Below the pieces are notes generated by a model. That model was not told the DNA's origin and searched no databases. It saw only the letters and a program-made list of their open reading frames with translations. A stretch of 5,606 nt of DNA from Bacillota bacterium. Its GTDB lineage: Bacteria > Bacillota > Clostridia > Acetivibrionales > JAKOSZ01. Positions 1 through 5,385 of the stretch are shown piece after piece. The DNA lies in contig JAKOSZ010000246.1 of NCBI GenBank assembly GCA_029776555.1, forward strand, positions 1 through 5,606, written 5' to 3'. A program made the position numbers and the translations under genes. The stretch's first letter is position 1; every line of letters begins with the position of its first letter.

Positions 1-503
1 AAACCCGGCTTAAGCCGGTAGGCCTCGGTAAAGGGCCTCTGGTAGCTGTACCTTAACACCTTCCTTATGCGCTCTTTCAATATGCCGGCTTCAAACTCCG
101 TCCCCTCCCCTGCCGTGGAGGCCAGGACCCTGCCTTCCGAAACCACTTCCGCCTGTAAAAAGGCCGGCTGGTCCAGGAGGTAGTAGCTGTTTATGTTGTA
201 GCCCGCAACCTCTATCGCCACAAGGTTTTCCCCGTCCTTTAAGCTCCCGCCCAAGTCCCATTCGTCCACCCGGAAGTAACCGTGGGGCCCCCTTGCAGGC
301 CCGTGGGCAAGAAATCGTCCGTTTATGTATGCCCGGTAAAGGCTGGAGGCGGCTATCCTTAAAACCGCTTTGCCGCCGGCAGGTTTAACAAACCGGGCTC
401 TAAAACCTACCGTCAGATTTTTTTCAAGTTCCATGCCCTCCGGCCATATGGGCCTCGCCGAAACAAAGGCCCCTTCCTCTTTGCCCGCTGCCCTTTTTCC
501 CAT
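1..503 (-). CDS. Alpha-L-rhamnosidase-like glycoside hydrolase (GH78 type), N-terminal part, cut by window edge
   Basis: The frame is open from an ATG at 503 to the left edge, giving 167 residues and no stop. I translated it from the minus strand. The ATG follows a good ribosome binding site (AAGGAAGGTGG on the minus strand, about 6 bases away). Residues 32-37 (VGFRAR) and 55-84 (LYRAYINGRFLAHGPARG, then HGYFRVDEWDL), followed by LKDGENLVAIEVAGYN (88-103), match the lectin-like beta-sandwich that opens bacterial alpha-L-rhamnosidases: an FR.rF strand, Y.aYiNG...ahGPa.g, and a G.N.iAiev strand. No signal peptide is present, so the enzyme should be cytoplasmic and act on imported oligosaccharides. 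The catalytic six-hairpin domain lies outside the window, so activity and sugar specificity are inferred from the N-terminus only. It is probably the last visible gene of the kinase-isomerase operon, 103 bases after the isomerase stop. Another beta-sandwich glycosidase is possible. Confidence 0.68.
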   Translation of the reverse strand, partial: MGKRAAGKEEGAFVSARPIWPEGMELEKNLTVGFRARFVKPAGGKAVLRIAASSLYRAYINGRFLAHGPARGPHGYFRVDEWDLGGSLKDGENLVAIEVAGYNINSYYLLDQPAFLQAEVVSEGRVLASTAGEGTEFEAGILKERIRKVLRYSYQRPFTEAYRLKPG

Positions 504-539
504 ATCTGCCACCTTCCTTAATCAATTATTAATACAAAA

Positions 540-599
540 AGCGCAAAACAAAAGCACCCCCGCCCGGGGAACAGGGCCCTGGCCCTTGCAAGGCCCGGG
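540..599 (-). terminator. GC-rich hairpin region with T-rich tail between isomerase and glycosidase genes
   Basis: Read on the minus strand, CCCGGG (599-594) and CCCGGG (568-563) can pair. A CCTTGCAAGG palindrome lies between them, and a T-rich tail (TGCTTTTGTTTT) follows. It could be an intercistronic attenuator or partial terminator lowering glycosidase expression relative to the kinase and isomerase. The T tract does not directly abut the stem and several folds compete, so this is a weak call. Confidence 0.3.
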
Positions 600-606
600 A
601 TAAGCC

Positions 607-1185
607 TCATCCCCTTTTCAGCCAGTCCTGGTTGTTTTTAAACCAGTAGACTATTATGTGGCAAATCACCAGGTGGAGGTCCTCAATTTTCTCCATGGAA
701 TCGGAGGGCACGTTGATGTTTACGTCACAGAGTTCCTTAAGCATCCCCCCGGCAAAACCCGTCAGCCCCACTACCTTCGCCTTCTTTTCCCGGGCATACT
801 TCACCGCCGACAGGACATTGGGTGAATTGCCGCTGGCGGAGATGGCGATTACCAGGTCACCCTCTTCCATGAGGTTTCTAAGCTGTTCCTCAAAAATGCT
901 TTCAAAGGCCACATCATTGCCGTAAGCGGTAATGGCGCAGGGGCTTTCGCTCAAAGAAATCACCCTGAACCGGTCCTCCCTGTCCTTTACGGCGTTTTTC
1001 CCGAAATCGCAACGGAAATGGTTGGCCGTAGCCGCGCTGCCGCCGTTGCCGAAGACGAAAACCCTTCGCTTTGCCCTGTAAGCCTCCCTGAGGATTTCAA
1101 TCACCTTTTCCAGGGCTTCGCCGTTTATGCTTTCCGCCAGTTTTTTTATGTCCTCCAGGTATTCATGTATAAAGGCCCTTATCAT
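607..1185 (-). CDS. SIS-domain sugar-phosphate isomerase, GmhA (phosphoheptose isomerase)-like
   Basis: This 192-residue protein has the usual length of GmhA/DiaA-type SIS proteins. Such enzymes bind phosphorylated sugars and, in GmhA, interconvert sedoheptulose 7-phosphate and heptose 7-phosphate in the cytoplasm. Visible motifs are GNGGSAATANHF (46-57), ISLSE plus ITAYGNDVAFE (76-95), the phosphate-binding SASGNS (116-121), GLTGFAGG (140-147), and a C-terminal helix IEDLHLVICH (167-176). The GmhA metal and catalytic positions (H61, E65, Q172, H180 in the E. coli enzyme) appear here as H56, D60, E168 and H176, so two of the four ligands are altered. The start ATG overlaps the ROK kinase stop (ATGA) and has GGGGAGG about 8 bases upstream, which indicates translational coupling. 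No heptose kinase, phosphatase or nucleotidyltransferase is visible. The partner suggests it handles the product of the ROK kinase rather than cell-surface heptose, but the substrate is unknown. Confidence 0.88.
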   Translation of the reverse strand: MIRAFIHEYLEDIKKLAESINGEALEKVIEILREAYRAKRRVFVFGNGGSAATANHFRCDFGKNAVKDREDRFRVISLSESPCAITAYGNDVAFESIFEEQLRNLMEEGDLVIAISASGNSPNVLSAVKYAREKKAKVVGLTGFAGGMLKELCDVNINVPSDSMEKIEDLHLVICHIIVYWFKNNQDWLKRG

Positions 1186-2117
1186 TGTTTAAACCTCCCC
1201 ATTCCCCTCCGGGCTATTGCCGCGGCTCCGATCAGGGCGGCGTCGTACAGGAGCCCGGTGCGCTCAATGGTCAAATTCCTGTTGGCGTCCCGGAATATAA
1301 GCCTATCCACTGTCTTTTTAAGTTCCGGCAGGAAGAGGTCTATGTCCATTGAAACCCCTCCCCCCAGCACCACCTTGACCGGGTTGATGAGGTTCACAGC
1401 ATAGGATATGGCCTTCCCCAGGTAGTATCCCGTTTCCCTGTAAACCTCCAGGGCGGCCTTATCACCGCTTCTTGCCAGCTGGGCAACCTCCTTGGCCGTA
1501 ATGGCAGCTTCTTTTAAATCGGGCCTCTTTTCCAGGTAGCTTTTTGCTATGGCCGGCCCTGCCGCATGGGCCTCCAGGCAGCCCCTGTTGCCGCAGGGGC
1601 AAAGGCGGCCGTCCTCGGCCACGTTGATGTGTCCCACCTCGGCGGCGCTCTTAAAAGCTCCCCTGTATATGTCTCCGTTCAGCACCAGGCCTCCGCCTAC
1701 GCCGTTACTCACCGTAATCCACAGAAAATCCCTCACGCCCTTGCCCACGCCGTAGACCATCTCGCCAAAGGCGCAGGCGTTGGCGTCGTTTTCAATGAAC
1801 ACCCGCATGCCGAGCCTTTGGGATAAAACTTCAACTATTTTAAAGTCCCTTATGCCGCTGAAGCAGGCGTAAACCCACAGGCCCTTTTCAGGGTCCGCCA
1901 GGCCCGGTATGGTGACTCCCGCACAGTCAATATCCAGGCGGGGGTGCTTTTTGATTAACTCCCCTGCCAAACTTACAATGTTATCCGCAAGCTCCTGCTC
2001 TCTTATGTCCGGCTTCAAGGGAACCCTGGCCTTATCCAGGATTTGGCCCCGGGAGTCCACAATGCCCACCATTAACTTTGAGCCCCCGATATCCACCGCC
2101 AGCTGACACTTGTCCAT
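1182..2117 (-). CDS. ROK-family sugar kinase (glucokinase / N-acetylhexosamine kinase-like)
   Basis: The product is 311 residues, a normal ROK kinase length, and lacks the N-terminal helix-turn-helix of ROK repressors, so it is an enzyme, not a regulator. Visible motifs are the ATP phosphate loop DIGGSK (9-14), the catalytic Asp111 in ENDANACAFGE (109-119), a glycine-rich NGVGGGLVLNG stretch (138-148), sugar-contacting EVGH (160-163), and the ROK zinc site made of His163 with Cys173, Cys175 and Cys180 in CPCGNRGCLE. LGGGVS (251-256) is the second nucleotide-binding segment. It phosphorylates a hexose or amino-hexose with ATP in the cytoplasm; glucose, mannose, GlcNAc or ManNAc cannot be told apart here. 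GGGGTGGTG lies a few bases before the ATG. Its stop overlaps the isomerase start, so kinase and isomerase probably act in sequence. An upstream gap of 545 bases separates it from the sugar-binding lipoprotein gene, suggesting its own promoter. Confidence 0.93.
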   Translation of the reverse strand: MDKCQLAVDIGGSKLMVGIVDSRGQILDKARVPLKPDIREQELADNIVSLAGELIKKHPRLDIDCAGVTIPGLADPEKGLWVYACFSGIRDFKIVEVLSQRLGMRVFIENDANACAFGEMVYGVGKGVRDFLWITVSNGVGGGLVLNGDIYRGAFKSAAEVGHINVAEDGRLCPCGNRGCLEAHAAGPAIAKSYLEKRPDLKEAAITAKEVAQLARSGDKAALEVYRETGYYLGKAISYAVNLINPVKVVLGGGVSMDIDLFLPELKKTVDRLIFRDANRNLTIERTGLLYDAALIGAAAIARRGMGRFKQ

Positions 2118-2398
2118 CTTTCACCACCCCTTATTTTTCCCTTCCAGCCGCGGCCTGAGTTTAAAAGCCTCCTGTATTGCTATTCCACGGCTTATTTAAG
2201 TTTCCTCCCGAATCTTCATCCCGCTGTTTTCACTCCCGCCTTTCCGGCGGTCTCAACCGGTCCGGTGCAGCAAGGCAGGAAAATCGCCCCCTACGCCGGA
2301 GTACACGAAAAACCATTGGCTGCAAGGAGTTTTATATCTTACAAAGTTTTTAAAAACTCCTGGTTTTGATGAGCCGGTCCGTGCAGCTTAGCCGGAGA
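2118..2398. other. Non-coding upstream region of the kinase-isomerase operon
   Basis: No convincing ORF is present on either strand. The region should hold the promoter of the ROK operon (minus strand), but no clean -35/-10 pair was found; the best -10-like hexamer is TATAAA near 2332-2337 without a good -35. Small hairpins are visible at about 2237-2251 (CCGCC and GGCGG arms) and at 2325-2361, the latter listed separately. Confidence 0.5.
2325..2361. repeat. Inverted repeat containing a 14-bp perfect palindrome, possible operator
   Basis: AGGAGTTTT (2325-2333) and AAAACTCCT (2353-2361) are perfect 9-base arms. The right arm overlaps a perfect 14-base palindrome AGTTTTTAAAAACT (2345-2358). 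It sits about 210-240 bases upstream of the ROK kinase start, where a repressor could act. No poly-T tail follows on the minus strand, so it is not a good terminator for that direction. The regulator is unknown. Confidence 0.45.
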
Positions 2399-2556
2399 GC
2401 ACAGAAGAACCGTCCCCTTGTGACGCAGTCAGGCGGAAGAATCGTCCCCCGCTTCTGCAGTGCACAAAAGAACCGTCCCTTTGTGCGTTCTGCAGTGCAC
2501 AGAAGAACCGTCCCCTTGTGCGTTCTGCAGTGCACAGAAGAACCGTCCCCTTGTGC
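2399..2556 (-). repeat. Tandem array of five palindromic GGGACGGTTC-core repeats, 35-bp period
   Basis: Five copies of a roughly 25-base palindrome lie at 2399-2422, about 2430-2451 (degenerate), 2462-2486, 2497-2521 and 2532-2556. Each has arms GCACA and TGTGC around a core that reads GGGACGGTTC on the minus strand (the degenerate copy keeps mainly the core). The last three start exactly 35 bases apart and share an identical 10-base linker (GTTCTGCAGT on the plus strand), so the unit is a tandem duplication and not a CRISPR. On the minus strand each copy can form a hairpin using G-T (G-U) pairs. A related copy lies at 5176-5200 in opposite orientation. From memory, such repeats are multicopy intergenic elements in clostridial genomes, comparable to REP sequences mobilised by Y1 (TnpA_REP) transposases; no such transposase is in the window. 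Confidence 0.85.
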
Positions 2557-2593
2557 TCACCTTCTGTCTTTCAGTGTAACATTTATCCCTCCT

Positions 2594-2645
2594 AAAAAAA
2601 AGATTAAGGCGGATTTTCACCGGCAAAACGCCGGCAAAATCCGCC
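2594..2645 (-). terminator. Strong intrinsic terminator of the sugar-binding lipoprotein gene
   Basis: On the minus strand GGCGGATTTT (2645-2636) pairs perfectly with AAAATCCGCC (2617-2608). An inner CCGGC/GCCGG stem and a short loop GTTTT continue the hairpin. After TTAATC there is a run of eight T (2601-2594). It begins 17 bases after the lipoprotein stop codon and should make that transcript end before the ROK operon. Confidence 0.9.
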
Positions 2646-2662
2646 CGGACAGCACTTATACC

Positions 2663-4063
2663 CTATTTCATCTCGATAATGGCGTCGTTCAGCGCCTGCT
2701 GGCAGGCAGCCCTGTTGGCCTCTATTGCCTGCATCCAGGTCTGGTCATCCGGCTTGTTCAATATCTTGTTTATCGCATCGACAAATCCCTGGCCAAAGCC
2801 GCTGTAGTCAAGCTGCACTGCGTTGGCTGCCCACTCCATGCCCAGGTTGTACAGCTCTTCACTGCCGTAGAAGTCGTTGATGAGCCTCTCCTTCCTTATC
2901 CTCCAGCCCTCTTCGTCCAGCATTACCCACTCCAGGTACAGGGCTGCCAGGTCGGGGTCCTTGCAGGTGGAAGATACGAAGAAGGCCAGCGTTTCTGCCT
3001 GGTCCCGGGACTTTACGTTGGGAGGCAGGTCCGGTCCCCTCGGGAAGGGCACAATGCCCACTTTCTCGGCGCCCATTACCCTCTTGGCGTCCCTGACCTG
3101 GTTGGTCAGCCAGTAGTGCATGCACACCTCGCCGTTCTCAAACCTGGACTGGGGCGGAGGATCCCACCATACCGACGGCACTATCTTGTACTTGTTTATG
3201 GCATCCTCAGCAGCCTGCCTTGCAGTGATGTACTTCTCGTCCAAGGCAAATCTGGGCAGGCCCAGTTCGTCATAGGTCACGTATTCCACTCCGTTGGAGT
3301 AAATGAAGGAGTCGTTGTACTTCCAGGTACAGTAGGCCCACTGGTCCGGGTTCCCGTCGCCGTTCTTGTCCTGGGTCAGAGCAGTGCCCACTTCCCAGAA
3401 CTTATCCCAGTTCCACTGTCCTCTTTTCCACAGTTCCAGCGGATCCTCCAGGCCCAGCTCCTCGAACTTCTCCTTGTTGTACCAGAGGACGCAGGAGGGC
3501 ATGGGCTTGTTTATACCCCATATCTTCCCGGCAAAGGAGAAGTAGTCCCTTACCTGGTGGGAAATGTACTTCTCGTCCTGGTATACGGGCTTGTTAAAGT
3601 CAATGTAGTCGGAAAGAGGCACTATCAGGTTCTTGACCATGAAGGACGGCTTTGCTGATGTCCAGTTGAGGAATATGTCCGGACCCATCCCTGCGGATAT
3701 CTCGGTTATGATTCTCTGGGTCATGTCCTCGCCGGCAGGTGTGGGCCTGTTGATAATTGTACACCCGGTGGCATCCTCAAACTCTTTCCTGTACTCCTTT
3801 ACAAAACCCCTCTGTACCTGCAGGTCAAAGGTGCCGTCTGCCCACTGCTTCGAAAGCTCTTCGTCTCCAGGGTTAATTGTAATGGTTATGGTTTTGCCTT
3901 TCCACTTCTCGTTGTAGAGGTCCAGTCCCTTATCAAGCTCCTCCTCGGTTGTCTTGCCTTCCTCGCCGCCCGCGGGCTTTTTGGAACCACCGCAGGCAAA
4001 GGCGCTGACAACCATAGCTGCCACCAGCAGTAATAGAAGCAGTCTTTTAGCAAGCCTTGCCAT
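2663..4063 (-). CDS. ABC transporter sugar-binding lipoprotein, extracellular solute-binding protein family 1
   Basis: The product is 466 residues from ATG 4063. An in-frame TTG at 4066 is also open, but AAAAGGGGG (4079-4071) is 7 bases from the ATG and only 4 from the TTG, so ATG is preferred. The signal peptide has a charged start (MARLAKR), a Leu/Val-rich core and SAFAC with Cys24 as lipid-attachment residue, followed by a flexible GGSKKPAGGEEGK linker, as in Gram-positive lipoproteins. The mature part shows family 1 (MalE/UgpB-like) features: ISAGMGPDIFLNW (123-135), KIWGINKP followed by LWYNKEKFEELGL (180-205), a calcium-loop-like DKNGDGNPD (232-240), FENGEVCMHYW (308-318) and ETLAFFVSSTCKDPDLAALYLEW (357-379, given here as the usual C-terminal helix region). 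It binds an oligosaccharide outside the membrane and delivers it to ABC permeases. No permease genes follow; a terminator and repeat array come directly downstream. Substrate is unknown; the neighbouring glycosidase suggests a rhamnose-containing or plant glycan. Confidence 0.92.
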   Translation of the reverse strand: MARLAKRLLLLLLVAAMVVSAFACGGSKKPAGGEEGKTTEEELDKGLDLYNEKWKGKTITITINPGDEELSKQWADGTFDLQVQRGFVKEYRKEFEDATGCTIINRPTPAGEDMTQRIITEISAGMGPDIFLNWTSAKPSFMVKNLIVPLSDYIDFNKPVYQDEKYISHQVRDYFSFAGKIWGINKPMPSCVLWYNKEKFEELGLEDPLELWKRGQWNWDKFWEVGTALTQDKNGDGNPDQWAYCTWKYNDSFIYSNGVEYVTYDELGLPRFALDEKYITARQAAEDAINKYKIVPSVWWDPPPQSRFENGEVCMHYWLTNQVRDAKRVMGAEKVGIVPFPRGPDLPPNVKSRDQAETLAFFVSSTCKDPDLAALYLEWVMLDEEGWRIRKERLINDFYGSEELYNLGMEWAANAVQLDYSGFGQGFVDAINKILNKPDDQTWMQAIEANRAACQQALNDAIIEMK

Positions 4064-4417
4064 CAATATTCCCCCTTTTATTGTTTAATTTATGCTTTAC
4101 TTATAATAAAGCCAATAACTGCTTTTATATACTGTCCAATCTTAGAAAGGATACATTAAAACCATATTGAGTGTTTTCACTAAACTCTGTTCCTGGTAAT
4201 TGGATTACTGAAATAAACGGCATATAACTAGGAATCAATAATGAAATACCCCACCAAATAAAAATATAACAGATTTCTGTCTTCATCTCTATATAAAAAA
4301 AGATGAAGATTAGCACAATATATCTTTTTTTTATACATTGTCCTATAATATATGGCAGTGAATCCGACGTTTTTTTAAAACTATTGAGAAAGAGTGGTTA
4401 GCACATTAATAGTTTAA
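4064..4417. other. AT-rich intergenic region upstream of the lipoprotein gene
   Basis: No gene is supported. A 63-codon minus-strand frame (4316-4125) begins with GTG, has no ribosome binding site and no recognisable family. The region must hold the lipoprotein promoter. A TTGGAC hexamer and a TTATTATAA stretch are present near 4137-4090 on the minus strand, but their spacing (about 25 bases) is too long for a normal sigma-A promoter. Confidence 0.45.
4280..4309. repeat. 9-bp perfect inverted repeat upstream of the lipoprotein gene
   Basis: TCTTCATCT (4280-4288) and AGATGAAGA (4301-4309) are separated by an AT-rich 12-base loop. The right arm partly overlaps a competing pair, AAAAAAAGAT (4295-4304) with ATCTTTTTTT (4322-4331). 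It lies roughly 220 bases upstream of the lipoprotein start and could be an operator, or a relic terminator of lost sequence. Function is not shown. Confidence 0.4.
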
Positions 4418-4656
4418 GAAAACAATCAGGAGCTTTTTGCCCGCCTTCACGGGACGGTTAGAATCAAATGCAATCTAATATGATGTTACAAATTATTATT
4501 TCGAGGTTGAAAAAGAGGATGAATTTCGTTGCAAAGGTTTTTACAAGTGCAGCACATGCAATCCTCCGGTTCAAATCGGCTTATTTCTTGATTTCGATCC
4601 TATCTCAGCTTCCTGGAGTCTTCAGTCATAACTTCAACCCAGCGGGCTGTATGTAA
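4418..4656 (+). pseudogene. Degenerate IS1634-like DDE transposase fragment
   Basis: No intact frame exists, but translation of successive frames gives ENNQELFARLHGTVRIK (4418-4468) leading to CNLI (4469-4480). After a shift at about 4479 it gives YDVTNYYFEVEKEDEFRCKG, continuing with a degenerate segment to PVQIGLFLDFDP near 4593. This strongly recalls the first catalytic region of IS1634-type (IS4-related) transposases, where YDVTNYYFE carries the first catalytic Asp (codon 4482-4484 here) and is followed by a P.vQmGLf.D strand. A further shift would give LPGVFSHNFNPAG (ending at 4656), comparable to the usual FPGNT...P segment. The N-terminus, the other catalytic residues and both IS ends were not found, so it is a short dead remnant. 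Family placement is by memory of the motif, not by search. Confidence 0.62.
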
Positions 4657-4717
4657 GAGCATGGTATGGCGAAAGAGGCCGGCGCATAGAGTGGAAAAGC
4701 AGGAAGAACAGTCACTA

Positions 4718-4749
4718 TTGTTTTGTAGAAATACATGGTACATTATAAT
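4718..4749 (+). promoter_or_regulatory. Probable promoter of the PH-domain gene
   Basis: A perfect -10 hexamer TATAAT lies at 4744-4749, with T-rich candidates for a weak -35 upstream (TTTTGT at 4721-4726 with 17-base spacing, or TTGTTT at 4718-4723 with 20). It is about 50 bases before the gene start in an otherwise non-coding stretch. The -10 is good but the -35 is poor. Confidence 0.42.
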
Positions 4750-4786
4750 AAACAGTTTACTTTTATAAGATTAATCCAAAATATAT

Positions 4787-4794
4787 AAGGAGGT
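4787..4794 (+). promoter_or_regulatory. Ribosome binding site fixing the PH-domain gene start
   Basis: AAGGAGGT is a full anti-Shine-Dalgarno match. It is 8 bases from ATG 4803 but only 2 from the in-frame TTG 4797, so ATG 4803 is the start. Confidence 0.85.
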
Positions 4795-4802
4795 ATTTGA
4801 TA

Positions 4803-5174
4803 ATGGCAGAATTAGACAAGATTTTGACCTGGACATTATTATCCGAGTGCCCCATCCCCGATGATGTAAATGATTTACTGGTAGAAGGGGAGGTGGCGGT
4901 GGCTGCATATAAGACATTCCGTGACAGTGCCGTATTTACAAACAAGAGATTGATTGTGAGAGACGCCCAGGGCTTGACCGGCAAGAAAGTCGAGATATAT
5001 TCCCTGCCGTATTCTTCGATAAATATGTGGTCTACCGAGAACGCTGGAAGGTTTTTGGATTTAAACGCGGAAGTAGAGCTTTGGACCAGAGCTGGACATA
5101 TAAAAATAAACCTGCGGAAGGGCGTAGACATAAGAAAGTTTGACAAGCTGATAGCCAACGCTATCCTGAAATAG
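4803..5174 (+). CDS. Bacterial PH-domain protein (bPH_1 / DUF1696 family)
   Basis: The product has 123 residues and is essentially one pleckstrin-homology-like domain. After a short N-terminal helix, LLVEGEVAVAAYKTFRD (25-41) leads into VFTNKRLIVRD (44-54), QGLTGKKVE (56-64), YSLPYSSI (66-73), AGRFLDLNAEVELW (81-94) and KGVDIRKFDKLIANAIL (106-122). These segments match the conserved pattern of bPH_1 proteins (FTNKRLI, QGLTGKK, S.PY.SI, D..AE...W, KGVDI). No signal peptide or membrane segment is seen, so it is cytoplasmic. The family's biochemical role is not established; members form ring-like oligomers in a known structure, and a stress or membrane role has been suggested without firm proof. 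It is the only intact gene in the AT-rich right part, between a transposase relic and repeats. The TAG stop is followed after one base by a palindromic repeat. It is probably monocistronic. Confidence 0.9.
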   Translation: MAELDKILTWTLLSECPIPDDVNDLLVEGEVAVAAYKTFRDSAVFTNKRLIVRDAQGLTGKKVEIYSLPYSSINMWSTENAGRFLDLNAEVELWTRAGHIKINLRKGVDIRKFDKLIANAILK

Positions 5175-5175
5175 T

Positions 5176-5200
5176 GCACAAGGGGACGGTTCTTTTGTGC
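5176..5200 (+). repeat. Single GGGACGGTTC-core palindromic repeat abutting the PH-domain gene stop
   Basis: The copy has GCACAA and TTGTGC arms around GGGGACGGTTCTT. On the plus strand positions 1-10 can pair with 16-25 using three G-T pairs, leaving a 5-base loop. It is the same element as the array at 2399-2556, but inverted. In both places the hairpin-forming strand is the sense strand of the gene just upstream. It lacks a poly-T tail, so it is not a standard terminator. Confidence 0.85.
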
Positions 5201-5213
5201 GCATCCACAGCAG

Positions 5214-5243
5214 TGCACAATGAAGCGGTTTCTTTTGCTTTGT
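5214..5243 (+). repeat. Degenerate second copy of the palindromic repeat
   Basis: GCACAA (5214-5219), GCGGTTTCTTTTG (5225-5237) and a final CTTTGT (5238-5243) resemble a mutated copy of the element at 5176-5200, after a 13-base linker. The GGGACGG core is lost and the arms no longer match fully. Confidence 0.45.
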
Positions 5244-5385
5244 ATTATCAAAATGAGATAATATGGTATAATTTTCTTAAGGATAGTGTAAAGTAGCGTA
5301 TGAAAAACGCCACAAATCACTATGAAGGCAAAAATGCACATTGAAAAGTGAAAAATGTACCGAGTTTCCGCATTTATTCCACGAT
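5244..5385. other. AT-rich non-coding stretch, possible IS end remnant
   Basis: No gene is seen. A TATAAT hexamer lies at 5267-5272 without a convincing -35. The segment around 5335-5361 (TGCACATTGAAAAGTG, then AAAAATGTAC) resembles sequence I associate with ends of IS21-type elements, but this is recollection only and the rest of such an element is absent. Confidence 0.25.

Noticed and set aside
2399..2556. CRISPR array
   Set aside because: The units are palindromic and the intervening 10-base linkers are identical, so there are no unique spacers; no cas genes are present.
2366..3658. Long plus-strand open frame of 430 codons
   Set aside because: It runs through the repeat array and then antisense to the lipoprotein gene, has no domain and no ribosome binding site, and its repeated peptide only reflects the DNA repeats.
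4064..4066. TTG start for the sugar-binding lipoprotein
   Set aside because: It is only 4 bases from the ribosome binding site, whereas the adjacent ATG at 4063 is 7 bases away.
4125..4316. Minus-strand 63-codon hydrophobic frame
   Set aside because: GTG start without ribosome binding site; hydrophobicity follows from AT-rich DNA.
4451..4459. GGGACGGTT as another copy of the palindromic repeat
   Set aside because: Only the 9-base core matches, the arms are missing, and the segment reads as part of the transposase relic.
4657..4743. Possible continuation of the transposase relic (reading LYVRAWYGERGRRIEWKS and on)
   Set aside because: The frame stays open and looks coding-like, but I could not match it to any transposase segment.
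4797..4799. TTG start for the PH-domain gene
   Set aside because: It lies 2 bases after AAGGAGGT, too close; ATG 4803 has ideal spacing.
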